A stretch of DNA of 64,000 nt from Azotobacter bryophylli (GTDB lineage: Bacteria; Pseudomonadota; Gammaproteobacteria; Pseudomonadales; Pseudomonadaceae): positions 1-64,000 of the forward strand of contig NZ_JBHRSJ010000016.1 of NCBI RefSeq assembly GCF_042643485.1. Reading direction: 5' to 3'. Every line of letters begins with the position of its first letter. Position 1 is the first letter of the stretch. A program made the position numbers and the translations under genes. Shown here in pieces: positions 43,319 through 52,616 of this stretch. The notes beneath the pieces are model-generated. The model searched no databases, was not told the DNA's origin, and saw nothing but the letters and a program-made list of their open reading frames with translations.

Positions 43319-43978
43319 TCAGGGCCGCCGCGAGGCGATGGTCAGGCCGATCAGCCGCGACACCACCAGGGCGATGTACATCACGCCGGAGAACTCCTCC
43401 AGCATCACCAGCGAGCGGGCCATGGGCGTGAGCGGCAAGATGTCGCCCAGCCCGACGCCGGAGAGGGTGGTGAAACTGAGGAACAGCAGCTCCATCCAGG
43501 TGCGCGGCGCCTGCGGGGCCAGCTGGGCGCCGAAGCTGCCGGGGTTCAGCATCTGGCAGACCATGAAGAGGTAGGCGAAGGCCCAGGCCAGCAGGGTGAA
43601 GGTGGCGCCGGCGGCGAACAGTTCGTCGGTGGTGGCGCGCTGGTCTTCCATCATGTAGGCGATCAGGCTGCCGGCGGCATACAGGTAGAACGAGCCTTCC
43701 AGCGCGGCGAGCAGCAGGGCCGGCAGGGGGGCGGGAGCCAGCGCGTTGGCCAGCATGAGGGCGAGGATCAGCGCGGCCAGCACCACGGCGATCCACACCA
43801 CCGCCGGGCTGCGCCGCACCATGCGCAGCGCCGCGGCCAGCACGACCACGCCGAAGGCGCTGAGCAGCGCGCGTCCCTGATGCAGGTCTTCCAGCAGGGG
43901 GTAGAGCAGGATGCCGAGCAGCTGGATCAGCAGCAGCCCGGCGGAGGGGAGGCGGACGAGATGGGAAGTCAGGGGCAT
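43319..43978 (-). CDS. Ion-channel (potassium channel-like) membrane protein
   Basis: A 219-residue inner-membrane protein with five or six predicted helices in the first 150 residues. A C-terminal pore module follows: LLFLSFTTLSGVGLGDILPLTPMARSLVMLEEFSGVMYIALVVSRLI. The segment TTLSGVGLGD is a potassium-filter-like sequence (T-x-x-GxG-D) followed by the inner helix, as in two-TM channel pores. No RCK or cyclic-nucleotide domain is present. Selectivity is unproved because GVGLGD differs from the canonical GYGD. No cotranscribed gene is obvious. Confidence 0.85.
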   Translation of the reverse strand: MPLTSHLVRLPSAGLLLIQLLGILLYPLLEDLHQGRALLSAFGVVVLAAALRMVRRSPAVVWIAVVLAALILALMLANALAPAPLPALLLAALEGSFYLYAAGSLIAYMMEDQRATTDELFAAGATFTLLAWAFAYLFMVCQMLNPGSFGAQLAPQAPRTWMELLFLSFTTLSGVGLGDILPLTPMARSLVMLEEFSGVMYIALVVSRLIGLTIASRRP

Positions 43979-44162
43979 GGCGTGAATTCTGCGCTATAGC
44001 GGTGGGGGTCGAACTGCGGCGCGGTAATCGGCGCCATCGGGGCGCCAGTGTAAGAAGGCGCGGCCGAGTCGGCCATCGGCCTCTCGGCTATTTATTTATC
44101 GATACGCGCGGTCTGGCCCGGCGCAGCCATCGAGCCATGATGCGCGTCGAGGTGAGCAGCGA

Positions 44163-44182
44163 CGAACCCGGATGAGTCCGGG
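44163..44182 (-). terminator. Weak hairpin downstream of the TPR gene
   Basis: A perfect 6-bp inverted repeat (CCCGGA/TCCGGG) with 4-base loop, just beyond the TPR stop on the minus strand; only two T residues follow. Confidence 0.35.
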
Positions 44183-44189
44183 GCGGCGC

Positions 44190-45836
44190 CTACTGACCGG
44201 CGGTCCCGGCTGCGGCGTCCTTCAGAAACGCCTTGGCTTGCACCAGCTCGGGCCGCTCCGTGTCGTGCTGGGCGGCGACTTCCACAAGCTTCGCGTAGTA
44301 GTGCCCGGCCTTCTGCCGGTCGCCGGCGCGCTCCGCCGCCTGGGCGGCGCCGTACAGCGTGCCGAAGCGGTTGGGCTCGCGCGCCAGCGAGCGCTCGTAC
44401 TCGCTCAGGGCCTCGGCCGGGCGGTCGCTGGCGAGCAGCATGTCGCCCAGTAGCTTGCGCGCCGGTACCACATTGCCCGGCGTCACCGGGTGCTTGTCGC
44501 TGGCGTCCTCGCTGTCGGCGGCGCCGCGCATCAGGGCCAGCGCTTCTTCGGGTTTCTTCTCGGCCAGGGCGGTCCAGGCGTTCAGCGTGGCGATCTGCAC
44601 CTCGGTCTGGCCCGCCCAGTAGCGGTCTCCGGCAGCGACGATGTTCTGCTGCAGGGCCTGCAGGCGCTGCAGCGCCTTGCGCGCCGCAGCGATATCGCCG
44701 CTGCGCGCCGCGCCCAGCCCGCGGGCGAACACCAGCACGGCCTCGGCCTGGGGGAACCTGTCCCAGGCCAGCTCGGCCGGCGCCAGCTGCAGCCCCGCCG
44801 CCTGCTGCCAGTCCTCCCGCTCCACGGCGTAGCGGGCCGGGATGGCGGCGAAGGCGTAGGCTGCCGGCAGGTTTTCCACGTTGACCTTGCGGATCGCCGC
44901 CGCCTCCTCGACCAGTTGCCGGGCGGCCTGGTCCTGGGCCTGCTGGAGATGGCCGTAGACCAGATAGTCCATGGCGTGCAGCGCGTCGTAGGTGCCGACG
45001 TCCAGGGTGCCGGCCTGCAGTTCGCGCCTGGCCGCCTGGTAGGAGACCTGATTGCTCTTGACCATCTCCGGCCAGAGGCCGAGGCGGGCGAAGATGTGCG
45101 AGGGCATGTGCTGGGCGTGGGGCACCGAGGGGGCGATCTCGGCGTAGGCCAGGGCCGCCGGCAGGCCTTTCTCGGCCAGCGGGGCGTAGTCGTAGGTGTG
45201 GATCAGGTAGTGCGTCACCCCGGGGTGCTGCGGCAGCCGCCGGTGCAGCGGCTCGAGGATGCTCGCGGCCCTGAGCTGGTTGGCGTAGGTCCCGTCGTTC
45301 GGCGGCGCGGTGGCATCCAGCACCAGGGCATAGAGGATCTGCGACTCGTCGTCGTCCGGATAGGTCGCGGCGAGCTTGCCCATGGCCTGTTCCAGGGCCG
45401 TCGCGCGGGTGCGGTAGTCGCTGTTGCGCCAGTCGGCGAGGAAGACGCCGAGGGCGTCGATGTAGTCCCGCTCGCGCTGGCTCGGCGCACCGAGCCGCTG
45501 GGCTTCGCCGATGGCCGACGCGGCCGCCTCCATGGCCTTGGGATTGGCCGGCCAGCCGAACGGATTGCCCATGGACATGAAGGCGATGCCCCAGTAGGCC
45601 ATGGCGCAGCCGGGGTCCCGTTGCAGGACCTTGCGGAACGACTCGATGGCTGGGGCGAACCAGAAGGAGTGGAACAGCGCCATCCCCCGGTCGAACTCCT
45701 GCTGCGTGCCCTCGCCGCAGGAGATGGGGAAGCTCACCTGGCCCAGGCGTTCCGGCGGGATGGCGTCGTCGGCCCGGGCTCCGGACAGGCAGGCGCCGAG
45801 CAGCAACGCCATGCCGAGGCGGATCAGGATCTTCAT
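44190..45836 (-). CDS. Secreted tetratricopeptide-repeat protein
   Basis: A 548-residue protein with a signal peptide (MKILIRLGMALLLGACLSGARA). The possible lipobox LLLGAC is followed by an unusual context, so either a cleaved or lipidated form is possible. TPR-like helical pairs run through most of the mature protein: FDRGMALFHSFWFAPAIESFRKVLQRDPGCAMAYWGIA at the start and AEALSEYERSLAREPNRFGTLYGAAQAAERAGD near the end. The middle holds HYLIHTYDYAP and MPSHIFARLG, conserved in this TPR group of unknown function. A GGAGGGAAC ribosome site precedes the ATG. Confidence 0.88.
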   Translation of the reverse strand: MKILIRLGMALLLGACLSGARADDAIPPERLGQVSFPISCGEGTQQEFDRGMALFHSFWFAPAIESFRKVLQRDPGCAMAYWGIAFMSMGNPFGWPANPKAMEAAASAIGEAQRLGAPSQRERDYIDALGVFLADWRNSDYRTRATALEQAMGKLAATYPDDDESQILYALVLDATAPPNDGTYANQLRAASILEPLHRRLPQHPGVTHYLIHTYDYAPLAEKGLPAALAYAEIAPSVPHAQHMPSHIFARLGLWPEMVKSNQVSYQAARRELQAGTLDVGTYDALHAMDYLVYGHLQQAQDQAARQLVEEAAAIRKVNVENLPAAYAFAAIPARYAVEREDWQQAAGLQLAPAELAWDRFPQAEAVLVFARGLGAARSGDIAAARKALQRLQALQQNIVAAGDRYWAGQTEVQIATLNAWTALAEKKPEEALALMRGAADSEDASDKHPVTPGNVVPARKLLGDMLLASDRPAEALSEYERSLAREPNRFGTLYGAAQAAERAGDRQKAGHYYAKLVEVAAQHDTERPELVQAKAFLKDAAAGTAGQ

Positions 45837-45959
45837 CGGGTTCCCTCCTCCAGCGGCCGGGGCCATCGGGGCCGCCCCTTTGCTGGGACGGGCGCACTCC
45901 CGTTCAGTACAGCACAGCGACCGGCCTCCGCCGCCGGCCCCGACCGGCGACGGGGCGCG

Positions 45960-46596
45960 TCAGGCAGCGGAAGGCGAGAGTCCCTCCGCCCGCGGCGCGG
46001 GCTGCAAGTCGTGCCGGCCTAGCAGCCGGCCGGACGGACCGGCAGGCGCCGCCCGCGGCGACAGGGCGGCGGGGCGCGCCGCACCGGAGGCGGCCGGCAC
46101 CGCGGGGGCAGCGGGCGACTCGGGCTCGGCGAGCGGGGCCGGCGGGAGCTCCGGCTGCTGCGTCTGGTCGGCGTCCGGATCCGGATCCGGATCCGGCTCC
46201 GGCGCCGTGGCGGCGGTTTCCTCCGCGGGCGCGGCCGGNNNNNNNNNNNNNNNNNNNNNNNNNNNNNNNNNNNNNNNNNNNNNNNNNNNNNNNNNNNNNN
46301 NNNNNNNNNNNNNNNNNNNNNNNNNNNNNNNNNNNNNNNNNNNNNNNNNNNNNNNNNNNNNNNNNNNNNNNNNNNNNNNNNNNNNNNNNNNCCTGCCAGG
46401 GGTTCCACCAGAGGAAGACGGCGGCCAGCGCCACCAGCGCCGCCGCCAGCAGCAGATAGGGCAGGTAGGGCCGGATGCGCCGGGAGGGCGCCTCGAACGA
46501 GCTGCGGATGGTCGTCGGCGCGGTGGAAATGTCGGGCACCCGGCCTTTCTGCCGGTTTTTTTCCGATTGCTTCAGTGCTTCCAGGATGTAGGACAT
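45960..46596 (-). CDS. gspB: GspB-like type II secretion accessory protein, interrupted by assembly gap
   Basis: The N terminus (46596 to 46392) reads MSYILEALKQSEKNRQKGRV and PDI, the GspB/ExeB hallmark, then one membrane helix (YLPYLLLAAALVALAAVFLWW). The gene then runs into 153 unknown bases. After the gap the plausible frame is a Pro/Ala/Glu linker with a DPDPDPD run, ending TGA at 45960. That frame is offset by one base from the N-terminal frame if the gap length is taken literally, so the gap size is probably only an estimate. The C-terminal GspB domain is not visible. It follows gspA by one base and would anchor GspA for secretin assembly. Confidence 0.7.
46239..46391. other. Assembly gap (153 N)
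   Basis: A run of unknown bases inside the gspB-like gene, next to a GGATCC-type hexanucleotide microrepeat (46174-46196) and strong GC-rich, Pro/Ala-coding sequence. The repeat is a likely reason assembly or sequencing failed. Confidence 0.98.
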
Positions 46597-46597
46597 G

Positions 46598-48364
46598 TCA
46601 GTTCGCCTGCCTAGCCGCAACGGGCAGCTTTCCAGTGGCAACCTGGGCGAGACGCTCCAGGGTGTTCTGGCCGACGACCCCATCCGGGGGCAAGCCGTTG
46701 GCCCGCTGGAACTCCATGACCCGCTGCTTGAGCTCGGGCGTGAACAGGGGATTGCCGGCGCGGTTGGCGTTCTTGCTCTTCCAGTGGGCGAGCTGCTGAT
46801 CGACCCAGGCCACCTCGGGCCCGCGGGAGCCGACGTCCAGGCTGCGCCGCCGGCTGCGGTTGAGCGGAGCCTGCTGCAGCTGGACGTAGCGACCGTTCCA
46901 TTGTCCGAGCAGTTCGGCGAGCGGAGCCGCCTGCGTCCACTCGGCCACGACGAGCTGCGCCCGGTCCCCGACCAGCGACAGCAGGGTGACCGGAAATTCG
47001 CCGCCCCCCGGCCGACGCAGCTCGAGGATGGCCGGGCTGGCGAGGCTGCGCAGCAGATCCGGGCCGCCGTTGCGGTACAGGCAAATCAGGCCGATCTCCT
47101 GGGCCTGGCGGCAGGCGTCCTCGAGCTGGCTCTGCTCCTTGATGCCGGCCTGCCAGTGGTCGAACAGGGCGCGCACGGCCAGGGCCTCGTAGCGGGCCGC
47201 GTCCGGGCCGGACGGGCCGACGATGGCCTCTTCCAGCGCCTCGTCGGGCCCCGGCGCGGGGGGCGCTTCGGGCAGGAGATCGGAGTCGGCCTTGGTCATG
47301 CCGGGAGGCGTGGACCCGGTCTTCGGTTCGCCAGGAGCCGTCGTCAGGCCCGGCTCGGTCGCCGGCACTTCGACGGGCGGCGGCACTGCCTCGACGGCGG
47401 CCGCGGTTTGCCGGGCGGGGGCGGGCGGGAGGGCGAGCGAGGCCCGCAGGCCTTCGACCGGCAGCAGGCGGTAGGCGGCATACAGGCCCGGAAACAGGCC
47501 GAGGACCAGCGCGGCAGCCATGGCCGTTGGCCAGAGCCGCTTTCTCCGGTAGGCCTGCTGGCCGAGGACCTCCCGGGCTGCCTTTTCCAAGGTCGCCGGC
47601 TCCACCCGGGCCTTGCCCTGGACGTAAGTGCCGAGCAGCGCGCGGTCGCAGATCAGGTTGATCAGCCTCGGCGTGCCACCGCTCAGGGTGTGCAGCCGCC
47701 CCAGCAGCCTCGGCGGGAAGAGGTGCGAGCGGGCGCCGGCGAGGGCCAGCCGGTGCTGCACGTAGGTCGCGACTTCCCGGCGGGTCAGGGGCTCTAGGTG
47801 GTAGCGCGCGACGATCCGCTGGGCCAACTGGCGCATGGCCGGTTGGTCCAGCGTGTCGCGCAGCTCCGGCTGGCCGAGCAGCATGATCTTCAGCAGCTTG
47901 TGACGGTGGGTTTCCAGATTGGTCAGCAGGCGCAGCAGCTCCAGCACCTCGGCGGACAGGCACTGCGCCTCGTCGATGAGCAGCGCGGTCCGGCGGCCCT
48001 GGCCGTTGCTGTGCAGCAGATGGGCGTAGATCCGCGTGAACAGCGTCTTGAGGCTGAGGCCGTCGTCTGGCGTCGGGATGCCCAGCCCCTCGCAGAGGGT
48101 GGTCAGGAGCTCCTGCAGGGTCAATTTGGGGTTGATGACGAAGACGATGTCGCAGTCGTCCGGAACCTGTTCCAGCAGGCAATGGCAAAGGGTGGTCTTG
48201 CCGGTGCCGACCTCGCCGGTCACCAGCACGATGCCGCCGTCGCTCTGCAGGCCGTAGAACAGGTGGGCGAGGGCTTCCCGATGGCGCTCGCTCATGTACA
48301 GGTAGCGTGGGTCGGGAGCGATGGAGAACGGGGCATCGGCGAGGCCGAAGTAGTCGTTGTACAT
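46598..48364 (-). CDS. gspA: GspA/ExeA-type AAA ATPase with peptidoglycan-binding domain
   Basis: A 588-residue inner-membrane ATPase that helps place the type II secretion secretin across peptidoglycan. The N-terminal AAA domain has MYNDYFGLADAPFSIAPDPRYLY, Walker A GEVGTGKTT (50-58) and Walker B ALLIDEAQ (127-134). One membrane helix lies at about 277-299, followed by a Pro-rich periplasmic linker. The C-terminal domain has a peptidoglycan-binding repeat (ELKQRVMEFQRANGLPPDGVVGQNTLERL). A cysteine-protease-like or amidase motif is absent. It ends one base before gspB. Other gsp genes are not in the window. The ATG at 48364 lacks a close ribosome site, so the exact start is somewhat uncertain. 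Confidence 0.9.
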   Translation of the reverse strand: MYNDYFGLADAPFSIAPDPRYLYMSERHREALAHLFYGLQSDGGIVLVTGEVGTGKTTLCHCLLEQVPDDCDIVFVINPKLTLQELLTTLCEGLGIPTPDDGLSLKTLFTRIYAHLLHSNGQGRRTALLIDEAQCLSAEVLELLRLLTNLETHRHKLLKIMLLGQPELRDTLDQPAMRQLAQRIVARYHLEPLTRREVATYVQHRLALAGARSHLFPPRLLGRLHTLSGGTPRLINLICDRALLGTYVQGKARVEPATLEKAAREVLGQQAYRRKRLWPTAMAAALVLGLFPGLYAAYRLLPVEGLRASLALPPAPARQTAAAVEAVPPPVEVPATEPGLTTAPGEPKTGSTPPGMTKADSDLLPEAPPAPGPDEALEEAIVGPSGPDAARYEALAVRALFDHWQAGIKEQSQLEDACRQAQEIGLICLYRNGGPDLLRSLASPAILELRRPGGGEFPVTLLSLVGDRAQLVVAEWTQAAPLAELLGQWNGRYVQLQQAPLNRSRRRSLDVGSRGPEVAWVDQQLAHWKSKNANRAGNPLFTPELKQRVMEFQRANGLPPDGVVGQNTLERLAQVATGKLPVAARQAN

Positions 48365-48672
48365 GGGGGTAGCGTTCCGTCGCGAGTGGGATTGCTCCTT
48401 TGACTGACGGCATTGCCCGGCCGGCGCCGACTGGCTGGACAAAGGAGGCGGGACATCAGCGCCTGTCCATGGACCAAGGCAGGGGGGGCCAGTTCCGTCG
48501 CCAGGGGCGAGGGTACGAGCCGTTCGGCGGCAGCGGATGCCGGGCCGAGTGCCAGGTGCCTCGACGGCCGCAGCCTGCGGCCCTGGCAGCGATACGAGGC
48601 GCCGGGAGCGGGGCTTGGCCAGATGCTGTTTCCCGCCGCAAACCCGGCCGGGGATGGCGCCTGGGCTCCGGC
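48365..48672. other. Intergenic region upstream of gspA
   Basis: 308 bp between the DUF1615 gene end and gspA. I see no gene, repeat or convincing promoter. AAAGGAG on the minus strand is too far from the gspA ATG to serve it. Confidence 0.4.
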
Positions 48673-49815
48673 TCAGCCGCTCGAAGCCCGTCCCATGCAG
48701 CCCCGGTAGCGTTCGTCGACCCGTCTGGCGAACCAGGCGGTGGTGAGCTTGCGGGTGATCTTCGGGCTCTTCAGGTCGATGCCCGGCAGCAGCGCGCGCG
48801 GCAGCGGCTTGCGCGCGGTCTTCTCGGCCAGGGCGAAAACGCGCCGGTAGAGCCGGCTGTCCTCGAAGTCGGGCGCCTTGCCCTGCTCCAGATCGCGGCG
48901 GATCTGCGCGTTGTCCATCTCCAGCCGCTTGCCCAGCGAGCGCACGGCCAGCTCCGTCGATCCCGGCGTGCTGCTGCCGTAGCGGATCAGGTCGCCGTCG
49001 AGGGCCAGAGGTATGCCCGAGGCGCGGCTGACCGCATGCTGGAAGGCGGCGTTGCGGCTGGCGTAGCGCCCGGCATTGAAATCGGCGAAGCGGTACAGCG
49101 GCTCGGGGTAGCGGGCCGGATAGTCCAGCAGGTGGGCGATGCCGAAGTACAGGCCGCCGCGGCGGCTGAACACTTCCCGCCGGATGGAGCCTTCGACCGG
49201 ATAGGGGTAGTCCTGCGCATGTTCCTCGGCGAAGGCGATGCTGACCTGCATCGGCCCGCCGGTGTGCACCGGGTTGAGCCGGCCGAACAGGCTCTGGCCC
49301 ATGGGGACCATGCCGATGAAGTCGTCGAAGATCGCGCTCAGTTCCTTCTCGGTGCGCACGCCGCTCAGTCGCTGGCTGTAGGTCTTGCCGTTCGGCGAGT
49401 CGAGGGACAGGGCAGCGCTCACCAGAAAGCCCGGAACGTGCAGGCGGGCGGCGCGGCTGTCGATCTCCTTGCGGGCGATCCCGGGTAGCCCCTGCACCGG
49501 CGGGTCCACCTGGAAGGTCGACTCCTGCTCGGTCACGGCGAGGACGGAACAGAGGTGCTCGTCGCTCGGCGGAATTTCCAGCGCCGCCAGCGCCGCCTGG
49601 ATATCGGTCGCCCAGCCTTGGCGGTTCGGCACCTTGGCCGGGATCAGCCGGGCGATCTTCGCCCGTACGTCCTCGGGGCGTGGCGCAGGAGCTTCTTCGT
49701 GGGCAGGCTGCGTGGCGCAACCGGCCAGCCCGAGCAGCGCGGCGATTCCGGCCGTGCCGAGGAGATGGCGCAGGGCCTTTCGACTGCAGGGCAGGAGGGC
49801 GTCCGATCGTGGCAT
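48673..49815 (-). CDS. DUF1615 lipoprotein
   Basis: A 380-residue lipoprotein (lipobox LGLAGC, Cys33) with a DUF1615 domain over nearly the whole mature chain. Conserved stretches are LIPAKVPNRQGWATDIQAAL, LAVTEQESTFQVDPPVQGLPGIARKEI, NPVHTGGPMQVSIAFAE and FADFNAGRYASRNAAFQ. The segment TEQESTFQ with a downstream GGPMQVS and ADFNAGRY recalls lytic-transglycosylase folds (Glu in QES, then GPMQ and NAG). A cell-wall lytic role is plausible. It lies between gspA and a divergent DUF4157 gene; its own promoter is presumed. Confidence 0.88.
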   Translation of the reverse strand: MPRSDALLPCSRKALRHLLGTAGIAALLGLAGCATQPAHEEAPAPRPEDVRAKIARLIPAKVPNRQGWATDIQAALAALEIPPSDEHLCSVLAVTEQESTFQVDPPVQGLPGIARKEIDSRAARLHVPGFLVSAALSLDSPNGKTYSQRLSGVRTEKELSAIFDDFIGMVPMGQSLFGRLNPVHTGGPMQVSIAFAEEHAQDYPYPVEGSIRREVFSRRGGLYFGIAHLLDYPARYPEPLYRFADFNAGRYASRNAAFQHAVSRASGIPLALDGDLIRYGSSTPGSTELAVRSLGKRLEMDNAQIRRDLEQGKAPDFEDSRLYRRVFALAEKTARKPLPRALLPGIDLKSPKITRKLTTAWFARRVDERYRGCMGRASSG

Positions 49816-50069
49816 GGCGGTCGCCTGGGTAGGGCAATCGAGTGGAGTCACGTGCGTGTTTTCCCGCGCGATCGGTGGCCGTTTCCGGAATCCGGCGAAG
49901 CATACTCCGGGAATGGCCGCGGCGGCTTGCGGAAGAAGTGCAGCAGACCTCGCAGGATCGCCGGTAACGAACGACCGTGGCTCTGGTCTAAGCTGTGCTC
50001 GGGCGATCGGCAGGCGCGGCCCCAGCCAACGCAGTATCCGCCGATCGGCATTGCCTCTGGGAGATCCAA

Positions 50070-50696
50070 TTGCTAGCTGTTTTCCTGCGTCATTTCTGTC
50101 GGTCGGCCGTCTTGCTCCTGTCCCTCGGCGCTTCGTCTTCCCCCTTTGCGGCCTGTCCGGAGGGACAGACCGAAATCTGCGTCGGACCCTGTTTCTGCTC
50201 GTCCACCAAGGATGGCTTCGGGGCCCTCTACGAAAGCGTGAACCAGATGGCCGCCTCCGGGTTGGAGAACTGGATCGTGCAGTCCCGCAACACCCTGGCG
50301 GCCGGCAACGTCCAGCCGATTCCGCTGCACATCCGTGCCCAGCTCGAGCCCTACTACGACCTCCGGGTGCTCGAGTCGGTCCGCTACAAGGCCGGCGACG
50401 ACGGTGAGCTGAACGCCGCATCCGCGGTGATGCAGAACCCCGACGTGAATGCCGTCACCCTGATGGACATCATCGTCTTCCGCAATCCCGAGGACGCCCT
50501 CAATAACGTCGCGCTCTGGGCGCACGAGCTTAAGCACGTGCAGCAGTACCTGGAGTGGGGCACCCGTGGTTTCGCCGAGCGCTATACCCGCGACTACTCG
50601 GCCGTCGAGTCGCCCGCCTACCAGATCCAGGCCCAGGTGGCCAGGGAGCTGAGAGCCCAGGCCAGGGCGAGCGCCTCGGCCGCCCCGGCGCCATGA
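50070..50696 (+). CDS. DUF4157 secreted protein with HExxH zinc motif (TTG start)
   Basis: A 208-residue protein with a DUF4157 domain. The start is inferred as TTG at 50070, because GGGAG lies 7 bp upstream and the resulting N terminus is a signal peptide (about MLAVFLRHFCRSAVLLLSLGA to SPFA). The mature domain has IPLHIRAQLEPYYDLRVLESVRYK, then NAVTLMDIIVFRNPEDALNNVALWAHELKHVQQY, which contains the HELKH metalloprotease-type motif. The first part is Cys-rich (CPEGQTEICVGPCFC). It may be a zinc peptidase-like envelope protein; proteolysis is not shown. It is a single gene, divergent from DUF1615. Confidence 0.8.
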   Translation: MLAVFLRHFCRSAVLLLSLGASSSPFAACPEGQTEICVGPCFCSSTKDGFGALYESVNQMAASGLENWIVQSRNTLAAGNVQPIPLHIRAQLEPYYDLRVLESVRYKAGDDGELNAASAVMQNPDVNAVTLMDIIVFRNPEDALNNVALWAHELKHVQQYLEWGTRGFAERYTRDYSAVESPAYQIQAQVARELRAQARASASAAPAP

Positions 50697-50845
50697 TCCG
50701 GCGCGACCGCATGCCCTCGTCATAGCCGGAAGACCCAGGAAATCGGTCGTCTCGAACCCCCTCTGCTTTACTTGCCTGGGCGCTCTCTGCCGCCATCAAG
50801 TTGGCCCGGCGGCCCATATGGACCTTCACTGCGGGAACCGGCGAA

Positions 50846-52249
50846 ATGTCCAGACTCGAATGCATCGCCTGCACCCTGGCGCTGTACGCGCTCGGTCCGC
50901 TGGCAACGGCGCAGACCCAGGAGCAAATCACCGCCGAGCAGGCGCGCTCCATCGGCATCGACGCCTACGTCTATCTCTACCCGCTGGTGACCATGGACCT
51001 CACGCGCAAGCAATTCACCAACATCGAGCCCGGCAGGGAGATGGGCAAGGGGCCGATGAACACCTTCGTCAACGTGCCCATCTATCCGCCGTTGCGGTTC
51101 AGGGGCGTGGTGCGGCCGAACTTCGATACCCTCTACTCGCTCGCCTGGCTCGATCTCACCGGGGAGGCGCAGGTGATCTCCGTGCCGGACACGGGCGGGC
51201 GCTACTACCTGCTGCCGATGCTCGACATGTGGACGGACGTTTTCGCCTCGCCCGGATGGCGGACGACCGGCACCCGGGCAGGCCACTTCCTGGTGACTCC
51301 GCCCGGCTGGAGCGGAACGGTGCCCCAGGGATTCGTGCAATTGGCCGCGCCGACACCTTACGTCTGGGTCATCGGCCGGACCAAGACCGACGGGAAGGCG
51401 GACTACTCCGCGGTGCACAAGGTCCAGGCCGGCTTCGGGGTGACGCCGCTGTCGCGCTGGGGACGCAAGGCGGAGCCGCCGAAGGGGCGGATCGATCCCG
51501 ACGTGGATATGAAGACGCCGCCCAGGACGCTGGTCGATGCCATGCCGGCCGCCGCGTTCTTCGCCTATGCGGCCGAACTGCTCAAACTGCACCCGCCCCA
51601 TCTCACCGATCAACCGATCGTCGCGCGGATGCGGCAGATCGGCATCGAGCCGGGGAAGAGTTTCAGCCTCGACGGACTCGCTCCGGTCCTGAGGCAAGCC
51701 CTTGAGGAGGCTCCCGGAGAAGCCCAGGCCCTCATGCGCTGGAAGGAGGCGAGCATCGCCCGGGTCGCCAACGGCTGGCTGATGAATACCGACACCATGG
51801 GCGTCTACGGCAACTACTACCTCAAGCGCGCCATCGTCGTGCAGCAGGGGCTCGGCGCCAATCTGCCGGAGGATTCCGTATACCCCATGAATCTCGCCGA
51901 CGCCGACGGCAAGCCCCTCGACGGCGCCTACAACTACCGGATCCATTTCGCCAGGGACGCCCTGCCGCCGGTGGATGCGTTCTGGTCGATCACCCTCTAC
52001 GACAGCGACGGATTTCCGGTCGGGAACCGGCTCAACCGCCAGGCCCTCAGCAGCTGGATGCCGTTCAGGCGCAACGCCGACGGCTCGCTGGACCTGTACT
52101 TCCAGCACGAAAGCCCCGGCGAGGGCAGGGAAGACAACTGGCTGCCGGCGCCCAAAAGCGCATTCAACCTGGCCATGCGCCTCTACGCGCCCAGGCCCGA
52201 GGTGCTCCTGGGAAAATGGAACCCGCCGCCCGTCGAGCGCCAGCCATAG
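50846..52249 (+). CDS. DUF1254 domain secreted protein
   Basis: A 467-residue exported protein with signal peptide (MSRLECIACTLALYALGPLATA). A DUF1254 domain (about 40-180: YVYLYPLVTMDLTRKQ, RPNFDTLYSLAWLDL, RYYLLPMLDMWTDVFA) is followed by a DUF1214 domain (about 340-445: YPMNLADADGKPLDGAYNYRIHF, FWSITLYDSDGFPV). These fused domains are common in proteobacteria and fungi, and their function is unknown. The ATG at 50846 is preferred because it opens the signal peptide; an earlier ATG would put 15 residues in front. An 11-bp hairpin follows the stop. Confidence 0.9.
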   Translation: MSRLECIACTLALYALGPLATAQTQEQITAEQARSIGIDAYVYLYPLVTMDLTRKQFTNIEPGREMGKGPMNTFVNVPIYPPLRFRGVVRPNFDTLYSLAWLDLTGEAQVISVPDTGGRYYLLPMLDMWTDVFASPGWRTTGTRAGHFLVTPPGWSGTVPQGFVQLAAPTPYVWVIGRTKTDGKADYSAVHKVQAGFGVTPLSRWGRKAEPPKGRIDPDVDMKTPPRTLVDAMPAAAFFAYAAELLKLHPPHLTDQPIVARMRQIGIEPGKSFSLDGLAPVLRQALEEAPGEAQALMRWKEASIARVANGWLMNTDTMGVYGNYYLKRAIVVQQGLGANLPEDSVYPMNLADADGKPLDGAYNYRIHFARDALPPVDAFWSITLYDSDGFPVGNRLNRQALSSWMPFRRNADGSLDLYFQHESPGEGREDNWLPAPKSAFNLAMRLYAPRPEVLLGKWNPPPVERQP

Positions 52250-52259
52250 CGCGCCGCCT

Positions 52260-52295
52260 CCCGGTCGGACAGGGTGGGTCGTCCGACCGGGTTCT
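52260..52295 (+). terminator. Hairpin terminator after the DUF1254 gene
   Basis: A perfect 11-bp stem (52260-52270 with 52281-52291) around a 10-base loop, followed by TTCTCC. Confidence 0.6.
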
Positions 52296-52457
52296 CCGTG
52301 GCGCGTCCAGCTGCTTGCCGGCAGGATGGCTGCCCCGTTGCCAGGTCCGCGCCCGCTCGGCTCGAACTTCTCCGTAGCGGAGGGCTCAATCCAGATAGGG
52401 CAGACGCCCATGGGTCTGCCTAGCCCGTACGCTCACTCGTATCGCGAGGTGAAGGCC

Positions 52458-52616
52458 ATGAGTCTGGGAACCATATTGTTGATCGTGCTCATCCTGATCC
52501 TGCTCGGGGTGATCCCGGCCTGGCCGCACAGCCGCGGTTGGGGTTACGGGCCCAGCGGCATCGTCGGCGTGGTGCTGGTGGTGATCCTGGTGCTGCTGCT
52601 GACCGGAAGGCTGTGA
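52458..52616 (+). CDS. DUF3309 small membrane protein
   Basis: A 52-residue protein with two hydrophobic helices (MSLGTILLIVLILILLGVIP, then GIVGVVLVVILVLLLTGRL) around the loop AWPHSRGWGYGPSG. This is the whole of the DUF3309 family, which is abundant in proteobacteria and often stress-induced. AGGTGA precedes the ATG. It is a single gene with no adjacent partner; function is unknown. Confidence 0.88.
   Translation: MSLGTILLIVLILILLGVIPAWPHSRGWGYGPSGIVGVVLVVILVLLLTGRL

Noticed and set aside
45904..46239. Frame that continues gspB directly through 153 N
   Set aside because: After the gap it becomes Arg/Gly-rich shadow sequence; another frame gives a natural Pro/Ala/Glu linker.
46598..49903. 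A single 1101-codon frame spanning gspA and beyond
   Set aside because: The portion upstream of 48364 is an out-of-frame shadow of the DUF1615 gene; GspA homology starts at MYNDYFGL.
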